A model generated the notes under the pieces. That model was given only the letters and a program-made list of their open reading frames with translations, had not been told where the DNA came from and did not search any database. The translations under genes and the position numbers were made by a program. A DNA stretch of 64,000 bases from Leptospira bourretii (lineage in GTDB: Bacteria; Spirochaetota; Leptospiria; Leptospirales; Leptospiraceae): contig NZ_RQFW01000001.1 in the NCBI RefSeq assembly GCF_004770145.1, positions 1 to 64,000 of the forward strand. Direction: 5' to 3'. Below, piece by piece: positions 46,438 through 57,019 of this stretch (within the stretch, counting starts at the first letter, position 1; each line of letters starts with the position of its first letter).

Positions 46438-47757
46438 TTAGTATCGATAGTGGTCTGGTTTGTACGGACCTTCGAGTGGAACACTGATATAATCAGCTTG
46501 TTTTTGAGTGAGTTTTGTCAAACGAACACCCAACTGCTCCAAATGCAGTGCTGCTACTTTTTCATCTAAATGTTTTGGAAGGCGGTAAACACCTAACTCA
46601 TATTTAGTTGTGTAAAGTTCGATTTGAGCCAATACTTGGTTTGTGAAAGAACTAGACATTACAAAAGATGGGTGACCAGTTGCACAACCAAGGTTCACCA
46701 AACGACCTTCTGCAAGAACGATGATCGATCTTCCATTAGGGAAAGTGTATTTATCAACCTGTGGTTTGATTTCTTTTTTGATGACACCTTTTTCAGAGTT
46801 CAAACGAGACATTTGAATTTCTGTATCAAAGTGACCAATGTTACAAAGGATCGCACCGTCTTTCATTGCTTTCATGTGTTCAAGTGAAATGATATCATCA
46901 TTTCCTGTTGCTGTCACAATGATGTCTGCATTTTCAATCACATCTTCTACACGAAGAACTTGGTATCCTTCCATAACTGCTTGAAGAGCACAAATTGGAT
47001 CAATTTCAGTTACAATCACTCGTGCGCCAAAGTTACGAAGAGAAGCAGCAGAACCTTTTCCAACATCACCGTATCCACAAACAAGTGCTACTTTACCAGC
47101 AAGCATCACGTCTGTTGCGCGTTTGATTCCGTCAGCAAGTGATTCACGGCAACCGTAAAGGTTATCAAACTTAGATTTTGTTACAGAGTCATTTACGTTG
47201 ATTGCAGGGATTTTTAATGTTCCCGCTTTCAATTTTTTATGAAGTGCAATCACACCTGTAGTAGTTTCTTCAGAAACTCCCTTGATGTCTGCTAGAAGTT
47301 GTGGGTATTTTTCATGAATGTAATGAGTTAGATCATGACCGTCGTCAAGGATCATGTTTGGCCCTTTTCCACCGTCAAAAAATAGAGTTTGCTCAATACA
47401 CCACCAGTATTCTTCTTCTGTTTCGCCTTTCCAAGCAAATACAGGAATTCCTGCTTTTGCAATGGCTGCTGCTGCATGGTCTTGTGTTGAAAAAATGTTA
47501 CAAGAGGACCAACGAATGTCAGCACCTAATGCAGCCAAGGTTTCAATCAAAACTGCTGTTTGGATTGTCATGTGAAGAGATCCGCAAATTCTAGCACCTT
47601 TCAGTGGCTTAGTAGTTCCGAATTCTTTACGAAGAGCCATAAGGCCCGGCATTTCTTTTTCTGCCAAAATGATCTCTTCTCTTCCCCATTCTGCAAGAGA
47701 GATATCCTTCACTTTAAATGGCAATCTTTCCGATTTTGTTTCAGTTGCTGTGGACAT
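46438..47757 (-). CDS. ahcY: Adenosylhomocysteinase
   Basis: 439 residues. GGAGGA precedes the ATG at good spacing. It has the NAD-binding motif [15 protein letters not shown], conserved HVTQTA-like start ([11 protein letters not shown]), and the C-terminal KPDHYRY. It splits S-adenosylhomocysteine into adenosine and homocysteine, relieving product inhibition of methyltransferases and feeding MetH. The gene begins inside the end of the regulator gene (17-bp overlap), so the two are cotranscribed. Confidence 0.97.
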   Translation of the reverse strand: MSTATETKSERLPFKVKDISLAEWGREEIILAEKEMPGLMALRKEFGTTKPLKGARICGSLHMTIQTAVLIETLAALGADIRWSSCNIFSTQDHAAAAIAKAGIPVFAWKGETEEEYWWCIEQTLFFDGGKGPNMILDDGHDLTHYIHEKYPQLLADIKGVSEETTTGVIALHKKLKAGTLKIPAINVNDSVTKSKFDNLYGCRESLADGIKRATDVMLAGKVALVCGYGDVGKGSAASLRNFGARVIVTEIDPICALQAVMEGYQVLRVEDVIENADIIVTATGNDDIISLEHMKAMKDGAILCNIGHFDTEIQMSRLNSEKGVIKKEIKPQVDKYTFPNGRSIIVLAEGRLVNLGCATGHPSFVMSSSFTNQVLAQIELYTTKYELGVYRLPKHLDEKVAALHLEQLGVRLTKLTQKQADYISVPLEGPYKPDHYRY

Positions 47758-48730
47758 AGTGTCCTCCTTCTTCCTTTGTTGCTTTGATAGTTAAAATTTT
47801 AAAACTTGATTCTGTTTGGATCTCATTCATGGACCCGACTCTAAAACCGGCATTCGATAGCCATGACTCAAATAATTCTGGCTCAAATCCAAGCCAAAGA
47901 TCTGCAAAGTTATCCCGCATAAACTCTACATTGTGTTTCCCTAAATCAACAATACACAATACCCCGCCTGGTTTTAGAACCCTTGCTACCTCTTCCAAAA
48001 CTGTTGGTGGATGAGAGATATGGTGCATTACCATAGAAGCAACCACCGCATCACAAGAGTTATCTGCTAGAGGCAGGTGTTCCATAGGAGTTTGGATGAG
48101 GCTAACACTTGGATTTTTTCCGTAATGGGATGATGCGTTCTCTATCATTTTAGAAGAGTTATCCACTCCAATCACATGTTTGGATTTGTTGAGAAGAAAA
48201 GGGATAAGACCACCTGGACCACAACCCAAATCCAAAATCTTTTCGCAAAGAGGGAGTTCTTGTAAAATCCAAGACCTGTAGAGTTTCGGATGCAGAGTCT
48301 CTTCTTGTAATTTTTCCCAACTTTCTGCGACTCCATCAAAGAAGGATTTCGATTTCCTTTCTCTGTTTTCTAAGATTTGGTGGACCATTCTTTGGTCTCT
48401 CTCTCTCGAAGGTAGGTCTTCTTTATATGATAATAATAGTTTGGTGAGTTCTAATGGGAATTTTAACCCGGAATCCTCTTCCGAAAGGAGAAAACTATAA
48501 ACAAGACTTCCCTCCCGACGTGAACCAATGAGTCCAGCTTCTGTTAAGATTTTCAAATGGCGAGAGATCCGAGATTGGCCCATCCCCAGAATTTCCACCA
48601 CCTCATTCACAGAAAAAGCCCCAAAACTGAGGATATGTAGGATCCGAACCCGAGTTTCATCGGAAATGGCCTTGGTGGCAGAAAGCAAATGGCCAGAGGG
48701 CCTAGACTGGGAGAGTGTGTCGGTTGCCAT
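47741..48730 (-). CDS. ArsR-family regulator fused to SAM-methyltransferase fold, SahR-like
   Basis: 329 residues from ATG 48730 (a TTG two codons upstream is possible). Residues about 12-100 form an ArsR winged helix: [40 protein letters not shown] and a wing with [11 protein letters not shown]. Residues about 145-300 form a Rossmann methyltransferase fold with [14 protein letters not shown] and [23 protein letters not shown]. SahR of Desulfovibrio and relatives has exactly this layout, binding SAH to control methionine-cycle genes. Here it heads the ahcY-fdxA-metH operon and sits next to a palindrome, giving a strong contextual case. Confidence 0.8.
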   Translation of the reverse strand: MATDTLSQSRPSGHLLSATKAISDETRVRILHILSFGAFSVNEVVEILGMGQSRISRHLKILTEAGLIGSRREGSLVYSFLLSEEDSGLKFPLELTKLLLSYKEDLPSRERDQRMVHQILENRERKSKSFFDGVAESWEKLQEETLHPKLYRSWILQELPLCEKILDLGCGPGGLIPFLLNKSKHVIGVDNSSKMIENASSHYGKNPSVSLIQTPMEHLPLADNSCDAVVASMVMHHISHPPTVLEEVARVLKPGGVLCIVDLGKHNVEFMRDNFADLWLGFEPELFESWLSNAGFRVGSMNEIQTESSFKILTIKATKEEGGHYVHSN

Positions 48731-48739
48731 ATCCAAGAT

Positions 48740-48771
48740 ATCTACATATCAAGAAATCTTGATATGTAGAT
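48740..48771. promoter_or_regulatory. 32-bp palindrome, putative operator of the SahR-like regulator
   Basis: ATCTACATATCAAGA (48740-48754) is matched without mismatch by TCTTGATATGTAGAT (48757-48771), leaving AA in the centre. It starts 9 bases before the ATG of the ArsR-methyltransferase gene, and the adjoining ATATCCAAGATATC adds a further partly matching half-site. ArsR-family dimers bind such palindromes. It overlaps the region where a promoter or leader would lie, so binding should block the whole ahcY-metH operon. Confidence 0.75.
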
Positions 48772-48828
48772 CCCGGCAAGCGATTTTTTTTGGCCATCCT
48801 TCTCAGGACAGGCTAAAAAAGGCAAGGG

Positions 48829-51369
48829 TTAGGAGATTTTAAAGAAATTGATCTTCTTTTTCAAAGTTTCAGCCAAATTGGCGATCCCATTGGAGGTAGC
48901 CGTCATTTCTTCCAGGCCGGCGGCAGTCCCTTGGGTCAAATCGTTGATGCTGAAAATGGCCTGGGCCACTTCCCCAATCGCATTTTTTTGTTCTTCCATA
49001 GAAAGACGAATTGCCTGGCTGATTTGGTTTACCTTATCCACCTCTTCTCCCACCTTTTGGTTGATGATGAGCTGCTCATGTGTACTTGCTTCAATGGAAT
49101 CAGTCATTTCGTTAAAGGAGGATACCCCTTGGATGATCCTTTGGATGAGTGAAATCGTAGTTTCGATATTCTCACGACCATTTTCGATTTCCTTTTCATT
49201 GGCTTGGATGAGTTCCCCAATGTCGTTTATGGAAATAGCCGTTTTTTCGGCCAACTTCCCAATTTCATCAGCTACAACCGCAAATCCCCTTCCATAAACG
49301 CCTGCTCTCGCAGCTTCAATTGCAGCGTTTAACGCGAGTAAGTTGATTTGTTCCGAAATATTATTGATAATCTCGATCACACTACCAATTTCCTCAGAAC
49401 TGTTACTGATTTTGGAAATAGAATTCCTCATCGAATCCAATGAGGCCTGTCCTGATTTAGCTTCTTCTGAAATTAGTGTCACATCTTTGGAAGCTTTGCC
49501 TACTTGCCTACCTGTTGCTTCAATCAAAGTGGATAGTTCTGCCATTTTTAATTTTAAAAAATCAACTTTGCGAAACTGATCCTCTGCCTGTGCATCGACA
49601 TTTTGAACGGCCGCGGAAATCTCTTCAATGGATGCAGATATTTCTTCGGCGGAGGCAGCTTGTGTTTGCGCATTGGATGACAACATATTAAGTGAAGCTG
49701 ACATTTGTTCGGCGGAAGATGCCAAGTCTTCTGAAAATATCTGATTCGACCCCACAACTTCAGAAATCTGCTTTAAAGTGGCATTGAGACCCCGAGCAAG
49801 CCTTGCGAACTCATCAGAAGATTCCATTTTTGCATTGTGACGAAGGTCTCCCACTTCGATATCTTGTAAAATTTTTCCAATGGTTTTCATTGGTTTGAAC
49901 CGAGCCGTAAAAAGAAGGTAAATGGCAACGGCAATAAAAACAGCTCCAACGATACTAATGATTGTTAATCCACGTAGAGATGAAAGGCTCTCCACCTCAA
50001 TTTCTTTTAAATCGATAGTGGAAAAAAACTGTAAACCGTACTTTTGACTTACCTTTCTTCTCAGTAAAAAGGTAGATCCCTCCCAAGGGTTACGAAACGA
50101 ATCAGATTCTCCTGCGTTTTTAGCCAGTTCTTCAAACTCAGTGTTTTTAAAACTATGCATTAAGTATTTTGGATTGGGGTGATAAACCATCGTAGATTGT
50201 TTATCCAAAAGAAAGGAATAACCAGTGGTTCCAATTTTTACATTTTTTAGAAAAGACTCCATAGCCTTTCCCACAAGAAACGGCATCCCGACCATTCCAA
50301 TCACAGTTCCATTTGCACTTTTCACAGGGCTTGTCACCATGATCACAATATTCCCGTTAAATGGTGATTTAACTGCTACCCCAACGTGGTTTTTTCCCTC
50401 TTTGGCTGCATTGATATTTTCTAAAATATCAGCGTTGGAAGCTAAAGAATAACCGATACTGGCACCGTTCGCAAGTCCAGAGGCCACGATGGGCACCCCT
50501 TCTGCAAAGGAGGCAATAAATGCGTTTTCTAAAAGCAGTTGCGAATCACTGAATACCTTCGCAAGGATAGGCTCGGCTAATTTGTAGTTTTTGGTTTCAA
50601 GGGCTGTTTTGATTACGGGTAAAGAGGCCACCTCTTTTAAATTAGCTTCAACTGATTCAAAATATACATTGATCCCGGCTTCATTACTTTGGTTAAAATT
50701 ATACAATTGGTTGGAAAATGCTTTTTCTAATGACTTGGCATTGACATTAAATGCATAAATCAAAAGAAAAATAGAAAGAACCATCACCATAAGAGAAAAT
50801 ATGATAGGGACTGTATTTCTTAAGTTTCTATAATAAGGAGAAATTCTTTCTTTTAATTCCGCTTGAAAGATATCATCTTCCAAAACTATGTGAGATGATT
50901 TTTCTAGTAATATAAAAGAAAAAACAACATTGAGCATTGCCGTAAGAATCAGAACACAAACGATATAAAACGAATCTGACTTACTGGTTTCTGGAAGGTA
51001 TAAAAGTGGGCCAATGACAATGGGAAGAGCCAAAATCCACTGTGCACTTCCGACAGAAGCACCAACCACTGGCATCTTTGCAATTAGATTCCAAACTTCT
51101 ACATAGGTTTTAGGATCTTTTTCTGTTTGTGACTCAAGCTCTACGAGCCCTTGTTTGATGGCTTTTAGTTTTTTAGGAAAAATAAATGAAGGAAGGAGTA
51201 AACTCACTAGAGCTGCGGCAATGGTTGCCCCAATGAATGTTTTGATCTGAGTGGGACTTAAATCGACATAGAAAAGAATGAGAGCAATTCCGATGGGAAC
51301 CACAATTCCCAAGGAAAAAACTTGGGAGGCGAGTGTGAAAGCGCGTGCGTAGCGTTTGTATAACTTCAT
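48829..51369 (-). CDS. Methyl-accepting chemotaxis protein with multi-pass N-terminus
   Basis: 846 residues. About six hydrophobic segments lie between residues 15 and 215, more than the usual one or two; then a periplasmic Cache-like sensor (about 230-465) with [14 protein letters not shown] and [19 protein letters not shown], another membrane helix (about 470-492), HAMP (about 493-545), and the signalling hairpin with [32 protein letters not shown]. No CheR-binding pentapeptide is at the C-terminus. It senses a small molecule for motility or another output; ligand unknown. Confidence 0.88.
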   Translation of the reverse strand: MKLYKRYARAFTLASQVFSLGIVVPIGIALILFYVDLSPTQIKTFIGATIAAALVSLLLPSFIFPKKLKAIKQGLVELESQTEKDPKTYVEVWNLIAKMPVVGASVGSAQWILALPIVIGPLLYLPETSKSDSFYIVCVLILTAMLNVVFSFILLEKSSHIVLEDDIFQAELKERISPYYRNLRNTVPIIFSLMVMVLSIFLLIYAFNVNAKSLEKAFSNQLYNFNQSNEAGINVYFESVEANLKEVASLPVIKTALETKNYKLAEPILAKVFSDSQLLLENAFIASFAEGVPIVASGLANGASIGYSLASNADILENINAAKEGKNHVGVAVKSPFNGNIVIMVTSPVKSANGTVIGMVGMPFLVGKAMESFLKNVKIGTTGYSFLLDKQSTMVYHPNPKYLMHSFKNTEFEELAKNAGESDSFRNPWEGSTFLLRRKVSQKYGLQFFSTIDLKEIEVESLSSLRGLTIISIVGAVFIAVAIYLLFTARFKPMKTIGKILQDIEVGDLRHNAKMESSDEFARLARGLNATLKQISEVVGSNQIFSEDLASSAEQMSASLNMLSSNAQTQAASAEEISASIEEISAAVQNVDAQAEDQFRKVDFLKLKMAELSTLIEATGRQVGKASKDVTLISEEAKSGQASLDSMRNSISKISNSSEEIGSVIEIINNISEQINLLALNAAIEAARAGVYGRGFAVVADEIGKLAEKTAISINDIGELIQANEKEIENGRENIETTISLIQRIIQGVSSFNEMTDSIEASTHEQLIINQKVGEEVDKVNQISQAIRLSMEEQKNAIGEVAQAIFSINDLTQGTAAGLEEMTATSNGIANLAETLKKKINFFKIS

Positions 51370-51445
51370 TGAAACTTAGACCTAAGACGTAGGGTAAATT
51401 TCGCAATCCGTACGGCAAGGTTTTATGGATTTCCCCGAAGTTTTC

Positions 51446-52573
51446 CTAAAAAGAGAGTTTCACTCCTAGATTGGCGGAATACAGGTCCTTCCCACCATAC
51501 AATCCTTCCGCAATGACCTTAAGTAAATAAAGATCCAATTCTAAACCGACAATTCCATAACCAATCCCACGTTTGGAATTGGATTCCCCACCAGCACGGA
51601 ATCCCAAAGTGGCATTCGGGCTTTGGGCCAGGAGTTCCTTGTCGAGTGCCGCTTGGTATTCTCTTGGAAGTTCCAAAGGGAGTGAATCGTTCATGGTAAT
51701 GAGAAATGGACCACGTCTAGAGAGAGAAGCAGAATTGTGTCCCGAGTTCCAACTATAACCCCCACCCACAATCACATTGGCGATCCAAAACAGACCAAGG
51801 CCTGTCCGCAAGTCCACGTTTGTGGTTTGAACCTTTGTATTAAAAACAAAGTTTGTGTCCCCACCCCATTTTCCTTTCACACCTTGGAATTCAATTTGAG
51901 AAGCCTTTCCTTCTAAATAACTAAGGCTCATGTTTTGTTCCATAACATGATGCCCAACTCCTACGTTGATTCCATTCCAAGTAATGAGGTTCATTAAAAA
52001 ACCTTCTTTTTCAACTAATTGGTAACGAACCATTCCACCATACGAGCGTACGGCGATACGTCCCTCGTAGTTTTTATTATTAGAAGCAGATTGGATTTGG
52101 TCTTCCGTGACTGCGACATTCATACCATGAAGAAAAATTCCGATCCGACGGATGTACCCACCTTCCGAGGTTCCTAACAACCAACCCGGATTAAAATCTA
52201 AATGAAAAGAAGGGATGACCGCACCACCCACGTTTGGTAGTTTCGGGTATTTGATTAAGTTGTCTTGGATTTGGATGTCATCTTTTTTATATCCAGCAGC
52301 GGAGGCACTGACACCAAATTGAATTCTACGAACAGTTCCAGTACCAATATTGCTTGTGCCAACATTGGCAAGAAAACCAGCTTCTAAGTTTGTTTTAAGG
52401 ACTTCGTTTAAGTAACCTGTTTCAAATTTTTTCAGGGAACCGTTCCCAGCCTCTGTCAATGCCGATGGCAAAAAACTACAGGCAGAACCTTCACAAGTAA
52501 ATTGTGCATACAGGTCCGATTGCGACACTGTTGTGACAAATACTAATAGAAGCAGTTGGTTGCGTAATTTCAT
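51446..52573 (-). CDS. Putative outer-membrane beta-barrel protein
   Basis: 375 residues. Signal peptide cleaved near LYAQ, then two cysteines (TCEGSACSFLP), then many alternating strands with a last residue Phe (ANLGVKLSF), the usual C-terminal signature of outer-membrane barrels. The N-terminal plug-like segment has no known domain. Leptospira have several similar surface proteins. Function unknown. Confidence 0.75.
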   Translation of the reverse strand: MKLRNQLLLLVFVTTVSQSDLYAQFTCEGSACSFLPSALTEAGNGSLKKFETGYLNEVLKTNLEAGFLANVGTSNIGTGTVRRIQFGVSASAAGYKKDDIQIQDNLIKYPKLPNVGGAVIPSFHLDFNPGWLLGTSEGGYIRRIGIFLHGMNVAVTEDQIQSASNNKNYEGRIAVRSYGGMVRYQLVEKEGFLMNLITWNGINVGVGHHVMEQNMSLSYLEGKASQIEFQGVKGKWGGDTNFVFNTKVQTTNVDLRTGLGLFWIANVIVGGGYSWNSGHNSASLSRRGPFLITMNDSLPLELPREYQAALDKELLAQSPNATLGFRAGGESNSKRGIGYGIVGLELDLYLLKVIAEGLYGGKDLYSANLGVKLSF

Positions 52574-52625
52574 ATAGATCCGTATTCTCTACTTATTTTC
52601 AACAATTGGAAAGAAAAATTCTCTC

Positions 52626-53546
52626 TTAAACAGACACTTCTTTTGCTTTTTTTGCCGTACTGATCCAAAAAACGCCAGTGAGTACGAATAATGTACCAAT
52701 GCCATGTAGCAAAGTGATAGGCTCATCAAGTAACCAATACGCAAGGAAAAGAGTCGACATAGGTCCGACCGAACCTACTATAGCAGCTGTTTTGCTACCA
52801 ACACGTTTGATTCCTTCGGAAACAAATATAGCTGGCACCACTGTGTTCACAGTGCCCATAACGAATGCCAATGCATAAAATGAGAAAGGTTGGATTAGTT
52901 CCTTAGCTGTTCCAAAAATTGCAAAATGAACGAATACAGCAAACGAAGAGATAAGAAGTGCCCAAGCTGTAAATTTTTTGGCACCTAACTTTGGTATAAT
53001 GGAGCCACTGCCCATCAAATAAATCGCATAAGTGAGAGCCGAAAGTAAAATAAAAAAAGCCCCGAGGCTCACATCTTTGGCAGAGCCCAATTGAACGTCC
53101 TGACCATAAGCCAAAAATACACCTGTATATGTCAGAACCAAAGAAAACACTTCTCGCAAATGGATTTTCTTTTTTAAAAACAAAAACGAAAGTAGCACTA
53201 CAAGAGTTGGATAAATAAAAAGAATGATACGTTCCAAACCAGCACTGATGTATTTAAGTCCGAGAAAATCAAAGAGGCTCGCTAAATAATAACCGACAAC
53301 TCCCATCAAAAGAACGTATACCACATCCTTTTTGGTCAGATCTGTTTTTCCCTCTTCTTTCTCCGCCCTCCAGGCGATCCAAACAAGGAATGGAAAGGCA
53401 AACAACATTCGGAAAAAAAGAGACCCAATTGCTGAAATTTCATAACGGTACGTCAATTTGACAACTACGGCTTTTGCACTAAATAAAAGGGCTCCCATGA
53501 GAACAAGTACCACCCCTTTCCATTCTGTACTCACATTTTCTTTCAC
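52626..53546 (-). CDS. EamA-family (DMT) transporter
   Basis: 306 residues from a GTG; ten predicted helices in two EamA repeats, each ending in the pattern of a short conserved helix: FDFLGLKYISAGLERIILFIYPTLVVLLSF and VGSVGPMSTLFLAYWLLDEPITLLHGIG. Such proteins export amino acids, nucleosides or related metabolites. No substrate cue in neighbours. A strong ribosome binding site is not visible. Confidence 0.9.
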   Translation of the reverse strand: MKENVSTEWKGVVLVLMGALLFSAKAVVVKLTYRYEISAIGSLFFRMLFAFPFLVWIAWRAEKEEGKTDLTKKDVVYVLLMGVVGYYLASLFDFLGLKYISAGLERIILFIYPTLVVLLSFLFLKKKIHLREVFSLVLTYTGVFLAYGQDVQLGSAKDVSLGAFFILLSALTYAIYLMGSGSIIPKLGAKKFTAWALLISSFAVFVHFAIFGTAKELIQPFSFYALAFVMGTVNTVVPAIFVSEGIKRVGSKTAAIVGSVGPMSTLFLAYWLLDEPITLLHGIGTLFVLTGVFWISTAKKAKEVSV

Positions 53547-53592
53547 TAAAGTCCATCCTGAAAAACGAAGAATTTTCCGATAGTTTTATTGA

Positions 53593-53892
53593 ATGAAACT
53601 AAGTTTAGTTCTCGGGGTCAGTTTTGTTTTTTGTTTTGTTCTCTTCGCAACACCGGAAGAAGAAATTTCGAAACCTTTCCTTCGAGTGTTTCCAAGCTTT
53701 CGACCAGAAGAATGTGAGGATTGGGCCATTCGACCTTTCATTTGCAAACAATGTTTACGTGAAGGGAAACGATATGCACAAGAAATTCGATTCTTTGAAG
53801 ACGGTCCCTACAGATCTCATGGATGTTATTCAGAACCAGGTGGGTTTGAAAGTTTAGAGGATGGAAAAACCGGGAACGATCGCTCCCGGTAG
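53593..53892 (+). CDS. Small secreted hypothetical protein
   Basis: 99 residues with a signal peptide-like start (KLSLVLGVSFVFCFVLFATPEE). The mature part carries four cysteines, ECEDWAIRPFICKQCLREG with a C-x-x-C pair, and one more near HGCYS, so disulfides or metal binding are possible. The stop lies in the downstream hairpin. No family recognised. Confidence 0.65.
   Translation: MKLSLVLGVSFVFCFVLFATPEEEISKPFLRVFPSFRPEECEDWAIRPFICKQCLREGKRYAQEIRFFEDGPYRSHGCYSEPGGFESLEDGKTGNDRSR
53869..53890. terminator. Bidirectional terminator between convergent small genes
   Basis: ACCGGGA pairs with TCCCGGT around an 8-base self-complementary loop (ACGATCGC). On the minus strand it is followed at once by five T, a good terminator for the lipoprotein gene; on the plus strand a T-run follows about 15 bases later. 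Confidence 0.75.
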
Positions 53893-53902
53893 GTTTGTAA
53901 AA

Positions 53903-54181
53903 TTATTTTTTTACACAACCCATAATGCCAGCAAAACCTGGTGCATTTTTCAAACAGTTAGGATCAAATTTTCCTTCCATACACTGGTCGATCATTTTTT
54001 GTTTACCTTGTTGTAATCCTGCGAGGACTGGTGCTGCTGCTGGATTCTTTTTAGCTTCTTCTTCAATTTGAGCGAATGTGCTAGCGAGAGCAGACTCACA
54101 CTCTTCTTGGGTATACACTTTGGATTTACAATTAGCCAAAAAAAGCCCGAGAGCGAGCGCCAGGATGAGGGATTTTTTCAT
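53903..54181 (-). CDS. Small lipoprotein
   Basis: 92 residues. The lipobox LAN-C gives Cys18. The mature part is helical and charged (ASTFAQIEEEAKKNPAAAPVLAGLQQGKQ) with four further cysteines (EECES, DQCMEG, PNCLKNA, MGCVKK), likely forming two disulfides in the periplasm or outer membrane. Function unknown. Confidence 0.8.
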   Translation of the reverse strand: MKKSLILALALGLFLANCKSKVYTQEECESALASTFAQIEEEAKKNPAAAPVLAGLQQGKQKMIDQCMEGKFDPNCLKNAPGFAGIMGCVKK

Positions 54182-54246
54182 GAAAAACTCCGATACATAG
54201 ATTTCATGATAGCTTCTTTTTTAGAAAGGGATTTGAAAACAAAAAA

Positions 54247-54591
54247 ATGATCCACCACATTGCCATCGGAACACCGAACCCTTCCAATTTAGCAGAGTTT
54301 TACCTCCAAATTCCAGGAGCAAAGAAATTACAGGAATTCCTTTATGAAACGGGAGCCGTACGTTCCGTTTGGATCGATTTTGGATCCATCATTTTGATGT
54401 TAGAAGAAGGTGAAAAAAAGTCCCCTCGTGCTCTTGTTTTCCAATGGGAGGAAACCAAAAGATCTGAGTGGATTCAGTTTTTAAACCAAGTCAAAATCCA
54501 GAACCAAACAGATTATACTGTATACTTTTTGGATAATGAATCCAATCTATTAGGAGTAAGCCAATATCCAGAAAAACTCCGTCTTGATTAG
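54247..54591 (+). CDS. VOC/glyoxalase-family protein
   Basis: 114 residues. MIHHIAIGTPNPSNLAEFYLQIPG opens the domain, a His and the first strand being typical of the metal-binding half, and DNESNLLGVSQYP closes it. Metal ligands at His4 and the C-terminal Glu or Asp are uncertain. It is one VOC module, so it must dimerise. No substrate evident. Confidence 0.8.
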   Translation: MIHHIAIGTPNPSNLAEFYLQIPGAKKLQEFLYETGAVRSVWIDFGSIILMLEEGEKKSPRALVFQWEETKRSEWIQFLNQVKIQNQTDYTVYFLDNESNLLGVSQYPEKLRLD

Positions 54592-54657
54592 AAATTTGTT
54601 GAGAAATGAGATCACAAACTTAAGGTAACATTCACTTAGGAAAGTAAACCCAAGAGA

Positions 54658-56718
54658 ATGAGCATCAAACAAAAGTTAGCCCTAGGTTCATCCATCATTA
54701 CCCTTTTTTCATTAGGTGTAATCCTCACTTTAATCTCTTATGTCATATACAAAAATGCCAAAGAAAATGCTTTGGAGAATATTTCAATCCTTGCAGATAA
54801 AATTTCCCTCGATGTCAGTGACTATCTCTCGGCACCACTGGGTGAAGCTTACTTACTCAAACAAATTCTACAAGAACCAAATATCTTAGACCGCGATCGT
54901 GTATTCAAAATTTTGAATGTGATGACGGCTTCAAATGAATCCATTCTCGGTACATATGTAGTATTCGAACCAAATGCCTTTGATGGCAAAGATACAAACT
55001 ATCGAAATTCAAAATATCATGATTCTTCAGGCCGAATGATTCCCTATTCTGTGAAATCCAACGGGAAAATCATCATTGAACCTGTAGTTGGATTTGATCT
55101 TCCTGAATCCGACTTCTACCAACTTCCCAAAAAAAATCGGAAGGTAGAACTCATTCCTCCCTTTGATTATAAAGTAGATGGAAAAGATGTAACAATGATC
55201 TCCCTTGTATATCCAGTGTTACGAAACCAAACCTTCTTAGGAATTGCAGGGGCTGACCTTTCTTTAGAAACCATACGAACCTATCTTCAAAATTTAAAAA
55301 TTCTAGAAGGCACTGTAAAAATCACTCTTGTGGCAAGTAATGGATATGTACTTTTTAATGGACTCCATCCAGAAGGTAATGAAACACAATGGAAAGATTC
55401 AGAAGATGTTAATGTAAACCTTGCGATTTCTTCCAAACAGAAACAAAGTTATTCAGATTCCGAATACTTTCATATTAGTTTACCCATCCAACTTGTTGAA
55501 AATACAGCTCCTTGGGCTCTGCGTGTTTCTTATCCTCAAGGAAAAATCACAAACGAAATCCAATTTATTTTTTGGATCGCATTGGCACTTGGAATTATTG
55601 GAATTTTATTTTCTACTTTGGCAAATATCATTATCTTCCGCAAACTGGTTGATAGCCGACTACAAACTTTGATCGCCTTCACAAAAGAGGCAGCCAGCGG
55701 GAACCTAACCAAAGAAATAAATGACGATCATAAAGACGAAATTGGTCATTTAGTGGAAGCAGTCGGTTCGATGACTGAAAGCATTCGACATATCTTAAGT
55801 GTAGCACAAACTTCAGGATCAGATCTAACAGAAACATCCAAATTTATGGAAAACACCATCATTGAACTATCTGATTTGGCACAAAGCCAAGCTGCCTCTT
55901 CAGAAGAAGCCAGTGCCACAGTTGAAGAATTAAACGCATCTTCTGAAACAATCAATACGAACGTAGAACAAGCAGTAAACAATTCCAAATCCATTCACAA
56001 TTCACTACATGCCATCCAGACTCTCGTTCAAAATATCACAAAAGAAGTGGAATCATTTGGAGAAATTGCAGTCATCGCAAATCAAAAGGCGGAAGAAGGA
56101 CGGAATATGGCAGGCCTCACATCCAAAGCCATTGAAGAAATCCAAGAAAAATCTTTGGCCATCACTGAATTTTCAGATGTCATCTCCAATATTTCCGAGA
56201 AGACAAGCTTACTTGCGTTAAATGCAGCTATTGAAGCGGCCCGGGCTGGGGAATCAGGCCGAGGATTTGCCGTGGTGGCGGAAGAAATTTCAAAACTGGC
56301 TTCTCAGGCGGCCGAGTCAGTTTCACAAATCAATACGTTATCTGGAGAGGCTTTGGATTCCATTCAAAACGGTGGGACTCAAGTCTCAAACCTCATCGAC
56401 TTGTTACGGGAGATCATCAAAGAAGTTTCTGTGATTTTCGAAAAAGCAAAGGATATTGTTCCTCTCATTCAAGACCAAAAATCCAAAACAGACCAAATTT
56501 ATGCCGAAATCGAAGAGATTACTTCTCTAGTAGAATCCATCCAACAGTCTACGGAAGAACAAAAAAGAGCCACCTTCGAACTTTCCAACATGACCATCAA
56601 TATTTCCAACGGGTCCCAAATTCTATCGGAACAATCGGAAACCATGTCAAACAACTCGATTCGCATGACAGGGATTAGCTCTAAATTGTCAGAAATATTA
56701 TTAAAATTTAACCTATAA
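54658..56718 (+). CDS. Methyl-accepting chemotaxis protein with dCache sensor
   Basis: 686 residues. One N-terminal membrane helix (8-30), a periplasmic dCache-like domain (about 35-295) including [18 protein letters not shown] and [14 protein letters not shown], a second helix (about 303-325), HAMP (326-380), and a long signalling coiled coil with [32 protein letters not shown]. It ends without a pentapeptide tail. GTYVV-F-PN-FDG-D resembles dCache_1 ligand pockets that bind small molecules such as amino acids; ligand here unknown. Confidence 0.92.
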   Translation: MSIKQKLALGSSIITLFSLGVILTLISYVIYKNAKENALENISILADKISLDVSDYLSAPLGEAYLLKQILQEPNILDRDRVFKILNVMTASNESILGTYVVFEPNAFDGKDTNYRNSKYHDSSGRMIPYSVKSNGKIIIEPVVGFDLPESDFYQLPKKNRKVELIPPFDYKVDGKDVTMISLVYPVLRNQTFLGIAGADLSLETIRTYLQNLKILEGTVKITLVASNGYVLFNGLHPEGNETQWKDSEDVNVNLAISSKQKQSYSDSEYFHISLPIQLVENTAPWALRVSYPQGKITNEIQFIFWIALALGIIGILFSTLANIIIFRKLVDSRLQTLIAFTKEAASGNLTKEINDDHKDEIGHLVEAVGSMTESIRHILSVAQTSGSDLTETSKFMENTIIELSDLAQSQAASSEEASATVEELNASSETINTNVEQAVNNSKSIHNSLHAIQTLVQNITKEVESFGEIAVIANQKAEEGRNMAGLTSKAIEEIQEKSLAITEFSDVISNISEKTSLLALNAAIEAARAGESGRGFAVVAEEISKLASQAAESVSQINTLSGEALDSIQNGGTQVSNLIDLLREIIKEVSVIFEKAKDIVPLIQDQKSKTDQIYAEIEEITSLVESIQQSTEEQKRATFELSNMTINISNGSQILSEQSETMSNNSIRMTGISSKLSEILLKFNL

Positions 56719-56748
56719 AAAGAAAGGGACAGGTAAAATCCACAAGAG

Positions 56749-56890
56749 AACAAAGGATCTTTCCAAGCGACTGCATTTAGCCCGAAGGAGACCACCCGTT
56801 CGGAACTTGGAAAGACTGTGTCTGGTCGGTTTTGCAACAAAGCTAGAGGCGTTATTGCCCAGCCACCTCGCGAGTCAAAAATCTTTTGTT
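56749..56890 (+). ncRNA. Candidate structured RNA with three-way junction (strand uncertain)
   Basis: AACAAAGGAT (56749-56758) pairs with ATCTTTTGTT (56881-56890), ten pairs with one G-T. Inside, CTTTCCAAG (56759-56767) pairs perfectly with CTTGGAAAG (56806-56814), enclosing CCGAA (56782) with TTCGG (56799). A third arm pairs ACT, GTG and CTGG (56815-56825) with CCAG, CAC and AGT (56859-56875), enclosing GCAA (56834) with TTGC (56855). Together they give a closed three-way junction. I recognise no known RNA family: RNase P, tmRNA, 6S and SRP signatures were sought and not found. It could be read on either strand. Confidence 0.5.
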
Positions 56891-57019
56891 GTAACAACTA
56901 CTTTCCAAAAAGACCACCTCCTTTGCTTATACCTTAGCTATGCCTTTTCTAGTACTATAAAGAAATAACGTCAAGAAAACATTTGATCAAAACTAAAAAT
57001 AAAAGAAGATAGTGTAACT

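Noticed and set aside
56499..56897. Minus-strand 132-codon frame across the chemoreceptor end and the RNA
   Set aside because: It runs antisense to the real chemoreceptor end and the structured segment; a coding role is unlikely though it may show on minus-strand transcription.
56740..56900. RNase P or T-box identity for the structured segment
   Set aside because: Minus-strand fragments resemble ACCAGACA, GGAAAG and GGGTGGT of those RNAs, but the segment is too short for RNase P, would run into the chemoreceptor gene, and lacks the T-box terminator or downstream amino-acid gene.
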